7,460 bases of DNA from Deltaproteobacteria bacterium (lineage in GTDB: Bacteria; Desulfobacterota_E; Deferrimicrobia; Deferrimicrobiales; Deferrimicrobiaceae), in assembly GCA_023489025.1 (NCBI GenBank), contig JAMDCN010000048.1, forward strand, positions 1 through 7,460, in the 5' to 3' direction. Made by a program: the position numbers and the translations under genes. Positions 1 to 5,627 of this stretch are shown one piece after another. The notes under the pieces were generated by a model. That model ran no database searches, was not told where the DNA came from, and worked only from the letters and a program-made list of their open reading frames with translations. The stretch's first letter is position 1, and each line of letters starts with the position of its first letter.

Positions 1-580
1 CCTCCAGGAGGTCGGGATGGTCGCCCCGTGTCGTGGTCATCAGGGCCCCGCGCCTGCCCCGGGATCCGCCCATGACGCCGGTGACCGTCGAGAAGACTTC
101 CATGAAGCTCGCGGAGCCGGAGCTTTCCATCCCGGCGTTCCGCACCTGCGCCCCCCGGGGACGCAGCACGTCGATATTCGTGCCTACGCCCCCTCCCAGG
201 GAATAGGTCCTGGAGGCCTCGTCGATCCACCGGGTGATCCCGCCGACGGAGTCTTCCCGCACCGGGATGAAGTAGCAGTTGAAGAGGGTGGCCGTCCTCG
301 GATTCCGCGCCCCGAAGAGGATCCGGCCTGCGGGAACGAACTTGAAGTCCTCCAGCAGCTTGCGGAACTCCCGGCGCCAGAAGACGCGGTCTTTTTCCGG
401 GCGGGCCACCGTCCCGGCCACCCGGTCCCACATCCGGTCCGGCGTCGTTTCCAGCCACTTGCCGTCCAGCGTCCGCAGGGCATAGCGGGAAAGGAATACC
501 TCGGTCCGGAGGCTGTCTCCCGGGAAGAAGGCTTCCGCGTCTTTCCTGGCTTCTTCGTAAGGTTTCGCCTTGCGGGCCAT
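1..580 (-). CDS. nrdJ: Class II (adenosylcobalamin-dependent) ribonucleotide reductase, N-terminal part, cut by window edge
   Basis: Reading the minus strand from the ATG at 580 gives 193 codons open to the window edge. The product reduces ribonucleotides to deoxyribonucleotides in the cytoplasm, using a radical generated from adenosylcobalamin. Family hallmarks seen: a start region with TEVFLSRYALR (residues 26-36) and DGKWLETTP (39-47), then FKFVPAGRILFGA (79-91), FNCYFIP (100-106), YSLGGGVGTNIDVLRP (126-141) and GRRGALM (175-181). Cys102 matches the first of the two redox-active cysteines of class II enzymes; the radical cysteine and its partner lie beyond the edge. The start is supported by GAGGGAG (complement of 589-595) 8 nt upstream and by family-like N-terminal sequence. 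It is divergent from the NmrA-like gene. Class II enzymes work with or without oxygen but need B12. Class I or III is less likely from the motif spacing. The C-terminal domain cannot be assessed. Confidence 0.87.
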   Translation of the reverse strand, partial: MARKAKPYEEARKDAEAFFPGDSLRTEVFLSRYALRTLDGKWLETTPDRMWDRVAGTVARPEKDRVFWRREFRKLLEDFKFVPAGRILFGARNPRTATLFNCYFIPVREDSVGGITRWIDEASRTYSLGGGVGTNIDVLRPRGAQVRNAGMESSGSASFMEVFSTVTGVMGGSRGRRGALMTTTRGDHPDLLE

Positions 581-751
581 CGGTCGCGCTCCCTCAACCG
601 GACGATGCTTCTTGGAAGATAGCGGATTCCCGGCGTTTCAGGAAGGGGACGATACCGAATCCATCCCCGTGACGGAAACATCAAAATCGGACAAACGAAT
701 CCGGCGGTTGCGGGAGGTCGGCATTCGTCAACCGGAGAGGAGGATCGCGAA
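581..751. promoter_or_regulatory. Divergent intergenic region between nrdJ and the NmrA-like gene
   Basis: These 171 bases must hold the start signals of both flanking genes. What is visible: a Shine-Dalgarno for nrdJ (complement of 589-595), AGGAGG for the rightward gene (738-743, 8 nt before its ATG), and a 9-nt direct repeat TCAACCGGA at 594-602 and 728-736. I could not find a good sigma-70 promoter pair, an NrdR-box-like palindrome, or the conserved boxes of a cobalamin riboswitch in the nrdJ leader, which is also short for a complete one. The regulatory role is inferred from position. Confidence 0.5.
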
Positions 752-1729
752 ATGGCGAAAGAGAAAATCATAGCGGTGGTTGGGGCAACCGGTGCGCAGG
801 GCGGCGGACTTGTTCGTGCCGTCCTGAGCGACAGGGGCGGCGATTACTCCGTCCGCGCCTTGACGCGGAATCCCGGCTCCGACAGGGCGAAAGAGCTGGC
901 GAGGCTCGGCGCCGAGGTCGTCCCGGCCGACGTCGACGATGCGGAGAGCCTGAAGAAAGCGTTCAGGGGCGCCTATGGGGCGTTCTGCGTCACCTTTTTC
1001 TGGGAGCACTTCTCGCCCGAGAAGGAGTACGCCCACGCCGGCGCAATGGCCCGCGCGGCGAAAGACGCCGGTCTCCGGCACGTCATCTGGTCCACTCTCG
1101 AAGACACTCGAAAGTGGGTTCCTCTCGACGACGACCGCATGCCCACGCTCATGGGTAAATACAAGGTGCCGCACCTCGACGCGAAGGGGGAAGCCGACCG
1201 GGTTTTCACCGACCTGGGGCTGCCGGTGACCTTTCTCCTGACGTCGTTCTACTGGGAGAATTTGATCTATTTCGGCATGGGGCCCAAGAGGGGAGCGGAC
1301 GGAAAACTGGCGATCACGTTTCCCATGGGGGACAAGAAGCTCCCGGGCATCGCCTCCGACGACATCGGCAAATGCGCCTACGGCATTTTCAGGAAGGGGC
1401 GGGAGTTCATCGGAAAGACGGTCGGCATCGCCGGCGAGCATCTGACCGGAGCGCAGATGGCGGCCGCCCTCGCGAGGGCGCTGGGACGGGAAGTCCGCTA
1501 CAACGACGTGTCTCCGGAGGCGTATCGCGGCTTCGGTTTCCCGGGCGCGGAGGACCTCGCGAACATGTTCCAGTTCAAGCGCGACTTCGAACGCGTCTTC
1601 CGCGGGGCCCGCGACATCGGTCGCGCCCGTTCCCTCAACCCCGCGCTGCAGACGTTCGAGGCCTGGCTTGACAGGAACAAGAGCCGTATCCCGCTGGAGG
1701 ACGAGGTTCGTCGGGCATCGGGGGAATGA
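752..1729 (+). CDS. NmrA/HSCARG-like NAD(P)-binding protein (atypical short-chain dehydrogenase fold)
   Basis: The 325-aa product has the family's usual length and opens with a Rossmann segment: IIAVVGATGAQGGGLVRA (residues 6-23), carrying the glycine motif G11-x-x-G14-x-x-G17. R36 and R39 (VRALTR, 35-39 region) sit where NADP-preferring members bind the 2'-phosphate. FCVTFFWE (78-85), the HVIWSTLED segment (110-118) and HLDAKGEAD (141-149) match the NmrA/HSCARG pattern; K145 matches the conserved lysine of that family. The C-terminal half, including FYWENL (166-171), resembles the substrate or regulatory lobe. Members act as cytosolic NADPH/NADP+ redox sensors or as oxidoreductases on small carbonyl compounds; the sequence does not say which. 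AGGAGG lies 8 nt before the start. It stands alone: nrdJ is divergent and a putative RNA promoter begins 26 bp after the stop. Family assignment is solid; substrate is unknown. Confidence 0.88.
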   Translation: MAKEKIIAVVGATGAQGGGLVRAVLSDRGGDYSVRALTRNPGSDRAKELARLGAEVVPADVDDAESLKKAFRGAYGAFCVTFFWEHFSPEKEYAHAGAMARAAKDAGLRHVIWSTLEDTRKWVPLDDDRMPTLMGKYKVPHLDAKGEADRVFTDLGLPVTFLLTSFYWENLIYFGMGPKRGADGKLAITFPMGDKKLPGIASDDIGKCAYGIFRKGREFIGKTVGIAGEHLTGAQMAAALARALGREVRYNDVSPEAYRGFGFPGAEDLANMFQFKRDFERVFRGARDIGRARSLNPALQTFEAWLDRNKSRIPLEDEVRRASGE

Positions 1730-1755
1730 GGAAGCACGGAAGGATCAGATTCCTG

Positions 1756-1761
1756 TATAAT
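1756..1761 (+). promoter_or_regulatory. Consensus -10 box of a predicted small RNA gene
   Basis: TATAAT is a perfect sigma-70 -10 hexamer in a short AT-rich patch within GC-rich surroundings, 26 bp after the NmrA-like stop codon. Seven bases downstream of its last T is G1768, which is also the first base of the closing stem of the predicted RNA; that agreement supports both calls. The -35 region (about 1732-1738) does not resemble TTGACA, so the promoter may be moderate, need an activator, or use another sigma factor. Confidence 0.6.
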
Positions 1762-1767
1762 AATAAT

Positions 1768-1934
1768 GAAGTGGCGCGGTGGGGTCACACAGGCCTCAAG
1801 GCCATGCGGACGGCGGGAGAGAGAACCGACTCCCCTTCCCACCCTTCGCGGGGTTCCCGGGGACCTCGCGGTTGAGGGAAACACGCAGGCAAGCCGCGGT
1901 GCCGGTGAAAGACCGGCCGCCACTTCGTTTTTTT
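1768..1934 (+). ncRNA. Predicted structured small RNA, about 165 nt, class unassigned
   Basis: This intergenic stretch has the layout of a free-standing RNA gene: -10 box, predicted start at G1768, GC-rich fold, then seven T's (1928-1934). Its ends are perfectly complementary: GAAGTGGC (1768-1775) pairs with GCCACTTC (1919-1926), 8 bp. Further pairings found by eye: GCGGU (1776-1780) with GCCGC (1893-1897); 1801-1808 with 1884-1890 (7 bp, bulged A1804); hairpin 1815-1819/1830-1834 (GGGAG/CUCCC); hairpin 1847-1854/1863-1870 (8 bp, including one G-U), extendable by 1842-1846 with 1874-1878; and hairpin 1901-1906/1912-1917 with loop GAAAG. No same-strand gene follows closely, because the next gene is convergent, so a cis riboswitch is unlikely. 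Length, closing stem and own promoter are compatible with a divergent 6S RNA, but I cannot recognise that or any other family by sequence. SRP RNA is excluded by the lack of its conserved apical motif. No Shine-Dalgarno supports the short reading frame starting at 1766. Confidence 0.57.
1901..1934 (+). terminator. Probable intrinsic terminator of the small RNA
   Basis: The hairpin GCCGGU-GAAAG-ACCGGC (1901-1917, 6 bp) lies just before GCCACTTCG and a run of seven T's (1928-1934). The bases directly before the T run are the 3' arm of the 8-bp closing stem (partner 1768-1775), so termination could use that long-range stem, the local hairpin, or both stacked. The reverse direction has no T run after these hairpins, so it does not look like a terminator for the convergent nitroreductase. 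Confidence 0.55.
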
Positions 1935-1962
1935 ATCCCCCTTCCCCGTTCCGAAAGGTCTT

Positions 1963-2478
1963 TTACCGGAGGTGGAAAATCACCCGTTCTTTCCGGAATC
2001 TCCCGGGGGGCGGCGGATTTTCATCGGGGTACCCGACGGGGACGATGGCCACCGGGCGGATGTCCTCCGGCAAGTTCAATATCTTTCCCACTTCCTTTTC
2101 GTCGAACGCACCGACCCATACGGTCCCGAGCCCGAGGGAATACGCCACGAGCATAAGGTTCTGTATGCTTGCGGCGACATCCTGCAGGCAGTAGAGCGAC
2201 CTGCCTCTCTCTCCGTAGTGGTCGGCGATTTTCAGGTTTGCGCAGCAGACAACGGTAAGGGGAGCCTCTTGTATGAAATCCTGGTGGTAAGCGGCCTTTG
2301 CGATCCGCCTTCTGGTCTCGTCCCGAAAAACAAAATAGAACCTCCGGGATTGCAGATTCCCCGCGCTTGGCGCATCGAGGAGACTTTCTTCGAGCGTCGA
2401 TAGAAAAGACGGCGGAAGTGGGGTATTTTTGAAGCGGCGAATGCTTCTGCGACCCTTGACGGCATCAAGAATGTCCAT
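1963..2478 (-). CDS. Nitroreductase-family FMN-dependent oxidoreductase
   Basis: The 171-aa product is a compact member of the nitroreductase family, dimeric flavoproteins that use NAD(P)H to reduce nitroaromatics, quinones or related substrates in the cytosol. Visible hallmarks are RRSIRRF (residues 10-16), whose arginines and serine contact FMN phosphate; APSAGNLQ (36-43), the second FMN-binding segment; the dimer-interface helix around LQDVAASIQNLMLVAYSLGLGT (98-119 region); WVGAF (121-125); and the closing LPEDIRPVAIVPVGYP (136-151). The start fits the usual family opening (M-x-I-L-D-A-V-x-x-R-R-S), but no convincing Shine-Dalgarno sits at normal spacing; the nearest purine run, AGGGA, is about 17 nt away. 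It is divergent from the Nudix gene, with only 60 bp between them, and convergent with the predicted small RNA, 28 bp from its T run. The family is clear, but the substrate cannot be told from sequence. Confidence 0.93.
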   Translation of the reverse strand: MDILDAVKGRRSIRRFKNTPLPPSFLSTLEESLLDAPSAGNLQSRRFYFVFRDETRRRIAKAAYHQDFIQEAPLTVVCCANLKIADHYGERGRSLYCLQDVAASIQNLMLVAYSLGLGTVWVGAFDEKEVGKILNLPEDIRPVAIVPVGYPDENPPPPGRFRKERVIFHLR

Positions 2479-2538
2479 ACCGATATTACATCATTTCCCT
2501 GCAGGGCAGCGCCACGTCAAGGGAAAGGAGCCGGCCGG
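2479..2538. promoter_or_regulatory. Short divergent region between the nitroreductase and Nudix genes
   Basis: Sixty bases separate two divergent start codons, so leaders are short and promoters probably overlap this region or the adjacent coding ends. It holds the 8-bp palindrome CCTGCAGG (2498-2505) near its middle, an AT-rich patch (2481-2495) next to the nitroreductase start, and AAGGAG (2524-2529) 9 nt before the Nudix ATG. No clear -35/-10 pair was found. The assignment rests on position. Confidence 0.35.
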
Positions 2539-3081
2539 ATGCCGCTGAAATCCTGGAAGAAGCTTTCGGAATCCATCGTGTTCAGGAACCCCTGGTGGAC
2601 GTATAAAAGGGACGCTTTCGAGCTGCCGTCGGGAAAGCGCGGCGAGTACCATTACGTCCATACGAACGGTTCTTCCATGGTCGTCCCGATCATGGGAGAT
2701 GGAACGCTGCTGCTGGTGAATCAATATCGCTATCTGCTGGGAAAGGAGAGTGTGGAATTTCCCTGCGGGAGCGTGAAGGTAGGCTCCACCCATAATGAGA
2801 CGGCACGGCACGAACTTGTGGAAGAGACCGGATACTCCGCAAAGAGCCTGATCCCGGTCGGGGAGTTCAATCCCTACAATGGAGTCACCGACGAGATGTG
2901 CCGCGTCTATGTTGCGAGGGAACTGCAATTCGTCGGGGGAACGCCGGACGAGACGGAGGAGTTCGAGATCGTCCGGGCGACCCCCGCCGGAATCGAAGCG
3001 CACATCGGCGCAGGCGTCATATGGGACGGCATGACGATCGCCGCATGGGCGATCGCGAAGGCAGGCATGGGGATTCCCTGA
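2539..3081 (+). CDS. Nudix hydrolase, ADP-ribose pyrophosphatase-like
   Basis: The 180-aa product looks like the ADP-ribose/nucleoside-diphosphate-sugar branch of Nudix hydrolases: an N-terminal strand region (residues 1-45, with FRNPWWTYKRDAFELPSGK), then MVVPIMGDGTLLLVNQYRY (47-65), VEFPCGS (72-78) and the Nudix helix (77-99). Such enzymes split a pyrophosphate bond in X-linked nucleoside diphosphates using Mg2+ or Mn2+. The Nudix box is atypical: against G-x5-E-x7-R-E-U-x-E-E-x-G-U, the first glutamate is S83 and the arginine is H91, with R90 beside it. The metal-binding core E92, E95, E96 and the final G98 are intact, so activity is plausible. PYNGVTDEMCRVYVAREL (112-129) fits the family's substrate-loop region. 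AAGGAG at 2524-2529 supports the start. The gene appears single, divergent from the nitroreductase and 66 bp before the kinase. Substrate is inferred only from resemblance. Confidence 0.88.
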   Translation: MPLKSWKKLSESIVFRNPWWTYKRDAFELPSGKRGEYHYVHTNGSSMVVPIMGDGTLLLVNQYRYLLGKESVEFPCGSVKVGSTHNETARHELVEETGYSAKSLIPVGEFNPYNGVTDEMCRVYVARELQFVGGTPDETEEFEIVRATPAGIEAHIGAGVIWDGMTIAAWAIAKAGMGIP

Positions 3082-3147
3082 TCTTTTTTCAAAAATGTAT
3101 TAAAGATATAAGAAAAATTTCCGAAATGTGATGTATGAGGAGACCCC
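3082..3147 (+). promoter_or_regulatory. AT-rich leader of the hybrid kinase gene, with possible promoter and ribosome binding site
   Basis: These 66 bases are strikingly AT-rich. TATAAG (3107-3112) could be a -10 box, with TTTTCA (3086-3091) as a weak -35 at 15 nt spacing; both are inferred. GAGGAG (3137-3142), 5 nt before the ATG at 3148, is a convincing Shine-Dalgarno and fixes the kinase start despite its unusual N-terminus. The T run at 3084-3089 directly after the Nudix stop has no strong GC hairpin before it. Confidence 0.45.
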
Positions 3148-5607
3148 ATGAGTACACCCTTAACTAACCCAATAAAAAATTCAGCAATACTTATAAATAA
3201 TTCCACGATTTTAGAACAACACCCAACGTTTCATCATGAACCATCCAGAAAAAATATACGTTTTTCCAAATATGGTTCGAGCAAAAGCGCCGGGTCGATA
3301 ATCCGGACCAATCGCGTACGTCCGTTGGCGTTGATTGTGGACGATGAGAGGGTAATCCGCCTGATGGCATCCGCCTCGCTGCAAGGGGCCGGATTCTCCG
3401 TTGAGGAAGCCGAGAGCGGGACAAAGGCTCTCGCGGCCTTTGAACGTTTGCGGCCGGATATCGTCCTGCTGGATGTCTTGATGGGGGACATGGATGGTTT
3501 TGCCGTCTGTGCCGCGCTTCGCAGGATGCCCGGAGGCGACCGCACGCCGATCATCATGATGACGGTATTGGAGGACGTCGAATCCATCAATCGCGCATAT
3601 GAGGTTGGCGCCACGGACTTCATCACGAAACCGGTCAATGGGATTATCCTGGGCCATCGCGCACGGCATATATTGCGGGCAAGCCGTGCGGTCAGCGTGG
3701 CGCAGGAATGCGAATCACGCTTTCAGGAACTTTTTGACAACATCCCGGTTGGTCTTTTCCGCGCCACCCGGGAGTTCAAGCTTATCGACGTCAATCCCGC
3801 TCTCGTCGCGATGGGAGGATTCCCCGACAAGGAGTCCTGCCTAAGAGTGAATGTCCATAAACTCTGCGTAAACCCCGACGATAGCAAAAAATTCCAGACC
3901 GATATGGAAAGCAGGGGGATCGTGCGGGATTTCGAGGTCCAATTGTGCCGCCCAAACGGAGAGGTCTGGTGGGCGGCGGTGAATGCACGAGCGGTTCGGA
4001 GAAACGACGGGAGAAACCTCTACCACGAGGGCAGCCTTCAGGATATCACCGAGCGGAAAAGGTCCGAGGAGTCGCTTCGAGGGACCAACCAGGTTCTCCA
4101 GACGCTGGTTCATGCTTCCCCCCTGGTCATCATGGTCCATGATTCGGAGGGGAACGTGAGGATGTGGAACCAGGCGGCCGAGCAGGTCTTCGGGTGGAAA
4201 GAGGACGAAGTGGCGGGCCGCCCCGACCCGACGGTCCCGGAAGACAAGGAAGAGGAATGCCGGGCCCTGCGAAAGAGGGCGCTTGAAGGGGAGACGCTGA
4301 CCGGAATGGAAGTTCGGCGACGAAGGAAGGATGGATCGCCGGTCGACATCAGGCTTTCCGCCGCCCCCCTTCGCCACGGAAGCGGCGATATGCTCGGGGT
4401 CATGTCCGTCATTGAAAACATCACCGAGCGCAGGATTGCCGAGGAGGAGCGGAAACATCTCAAGAAACAGCTCTTCCAGGCGGCGAAGATGGAGGCCGTG
4501 GGGCGATTGGCGGCCGGGGTGTCGCACGACTTCAATAATCTTTTGACGGCCATCGAGGGATACAGCGATCTTCTCCTGGGTCAACTCGACGAGGCCGACC
4601 CGCGACGGGGAAGCGTCGAGGAAATCAAGAAGGCGGGGGAGCGCGCATGTGCGCTCACAAGGCAGTTATTGACTTTCTGCCGTCAGCAGGCCGACCAGAC
4701 GAAGGAGTTGAGCCTGAACAGATCGGTTGCCAACCTGGAGTCGATGCTCCGCAGGCTGATCGGCGAGAGCATCGAAATACGGACTCTTCTCGATCCCGGA
4801 TTGTGGATGGTGAAAACGGACCCGGGCCAGATCGAGCAGGTCATCATAAACCTGGCGGTGAACGCGCGGGACGCCATGCCGCAGGGGGGCAAGCTCTCGA
4901 TAGAGACCGCGAACGTTCAATTGGATGACGTCCGGATTTTCGAGAATGTCCCCGTGCGCCCGGGCCGCTACGTGATGCTTGTGGTGAGCGACAACGGTTT
5001 CGGGATGGACGAAGAGACGAAGCGGCACATGTTCGATCCTTTCTTTACCACGAAGGAAGCGGACAAGGGAACAGGGCTCGGTTTGTCCGTGGTATACGGG
5101 ATCGTGAAGCACAGCGGAGGGTACATCTGGGTATACAGCGAACCCGGCGCGGGGACGACGTTCAAGATCTATCTGCCCCGCGTGGAGGAGAGATCGGAGT
5201 CGATCGCGCCGGCGGCGGCCTCTTCCGGGCGTTTCCGCGGATCGGAGACGGTCCTTTTGGTGGAAGATGACGACGTGGTTCGAAGGCTGCTTCGAGAGAT
5301 ACTGGAAAGAAGCGGGTACACCGTCTTCGACGCGTGCAATGGGGGTGAAGCCCTCAAAGTCTGCGAGCGCCGCGAAGAGAGGATCCAACTCCTGGTGACC
5401 GATATGGTGATGCCGGAGATGAGCGGGGTCGAATTGTCCAGAAGGATCGGCTCCCTGCGGCCGGGGATGAAGATAATGTACATGTCCGGATATTCCGATA
5501 ACGCCCTCGCCTACCACGGGATCCTGGATCCGGGTACCGCTTTCCTCCAGAAACCGTTTACGCCGGACGCTCTTGAAAGGAAGGTACGGGAGGTGCTGGA
5601 CGGCTGA
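3148..5607 (+). CDS. Soluble hybrid histidine kinase: REC-PAS-PAS-HisKA-HATPase-REC
   Basis: The 819-aa protein is a two-component hybrid kinase without transmembrane segments, so it is probably cytosolic. Domains in order: an unusual polar tail (1-57); a receiver domain (58-175) with acidic pair D65/D66, phosphoacceptor D109, T139 and K161; PAS 1 (about 187-303); PAS 2 (about 312-430); a HisKA dimerisation helix with phosphorylated H460 in GVSHDFNNLL (457-466); and an HATPase domain with N-box N573 (NLAVNARDAM), D615 in DNGFGM, FDPFFTTK (629-636) and GTGLGLS (641-647). The C-terminal receiver (700-819) has D707/D708, phosphoacceptor D752, S780 and K802. All catalytic residues are present. 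The kinase should autophosphorylate and pass phosphate to its own receivers; the PAS domains may sense a ligand or redox state, and no cofactor can be read from sequence. No separate response regulator or output domain lies nearby. The start is fixed by GAGGAG at 3137-3142. Codons 1-48 are only about 34% GC, unlike the rest. Confidence 0.95.
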   Translation: MSTPLTNPIKNSAILINNSTILEQHPTFHHEPSRKNIRFSKYGSSKSAGSIIRTNRVRPLALIVDDERVIRLMASASLQGAGFSVEEAESGTKALAAFERLRPDIVLLDVLMGDMDGFAVCAALRRMPGGDRTPIIMMTVLEDVESINRAYEVGATDFITKPVNGIILGHRARHILRASRAVSVAQECESRFQELFDNIPVGLFRATREFKLIDVNPALVAMGGFPDKESCLRVNVHKLCVNPDDSKKFQTDMESRGIVRDFEVQLCRPNGEVWWAAVNARAVRRNDGRNLYHEGSLQDITERKRSEESLRGTNQVLQTLVHASPLVIMVHDSEGNVRMWNQAAEQVFGWKEDEVAGRPDPTVPEDKEEECRALRKRALEGETLTGMEVRRRRKDGSPVDIRLSAAPLRHGSGDMLGVMSVIENITERRIAEEERKHLKKQLFQAAKMEAVGRLAAGVSHDFNNLLTAIEGYSDLLLGQLDEADPRRGSVEEIKKAGERACALTRQLLTFCRQQADQTKELSLNRSVANLESMLRRLIGESIEIRTLLDPGLWMVKTDPGQIEQVIINLAVNARDAMPQGGKLSIETANVQLDDVRIFENVPVRPGRYVMLVVSDNGFGMDEETKRHMFDPFFTTKEADKGTGLGLSVVYGIVKHSGGYIWVYSEPGAGTTFKIYLPRVEERSESIAPAAASSGRFRGSETVLLVEDDDVVRRLLREILERSGYTVFDACNGGEALKVCERREERIQLLVTDMVMPEMSGVELSRRIGSLRPGMKIMYMSGYSDNALAYHGILDPGTAFLQKPFTPDALERKVREVLDG

Positions 5608-5627
5608 GGCGCAATCGGGGCGCCCTC

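Noticed and set aside
17..622. Open reading frame of 201 codons on the plus strand
   Set aside because: It is the complementary-strand shadow of the class II ribonucleotide reductase, whose reading frame shows many conserved blocks. The proline- and arginine-rich product is typical of GC-rich antisense frames.
728..1441. Open reading frame of 237 codons on the minus strand opposite the NmrA-like gene
   Set aside because: Antisense frame kept open by high GC content; the plus-strand frame has a Rossmann motif and a good ribosome binding site, this one has neither.
1668..1673. Perfect TTGACA hexamer in the end of the NmrA-like gene
   Set aside because: It lies 82 bp before the TATAAT at 1756, far outside the 16-18 bp spacing, and no -10 box is at the right place. 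It is coding sequence.
1783..1812. Resemblance of GGTCACACAGG to the start of a cyclic-di-GMP (GEMM) riboswitch
   Set aside because: The rest of that motif, including GCAAA and the GGGACGCAAAGCC-type block, is missing, and no same-strand gene follows that could be controlled.
1902..1926. CCGGTGAAAGACCGG followed by GCCACTT, reminiscent of cobalamin riboswitch boxes
   Set aside because: The GGTGAAA and GCCACTG-like pieces are too close together, and the remaining conserved boxes are absent. The stretch is better explained as a terminator hairpin and the closing stem.
1766..2194. Open reading frame of 142 codons on the plus strand across the predicted RNA and into the nitroreductase gene
   Set aside because: Most of it is antisense to a clear nitroreductase, it has no Shine-Dalgarno, it starts before the predicted transcription start, and the product resembles no protein family.
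3084..3089. T run directly after the Nudix stop codon, as a terminator
   Set aside because: The preceding bases offer only a 3-bp GGG/CCC pairing, too weak for an intrinsic terminator; the run is part of a wider AT-rich patch.
5608..5624. Small hairpin GGCGC/GCGCC between the convergent kinase and hpt genes
   Set aside because: Only 5 bp with a 7-base loop and no T run on either strand, so it is not convincing as a bidirectional terminator.
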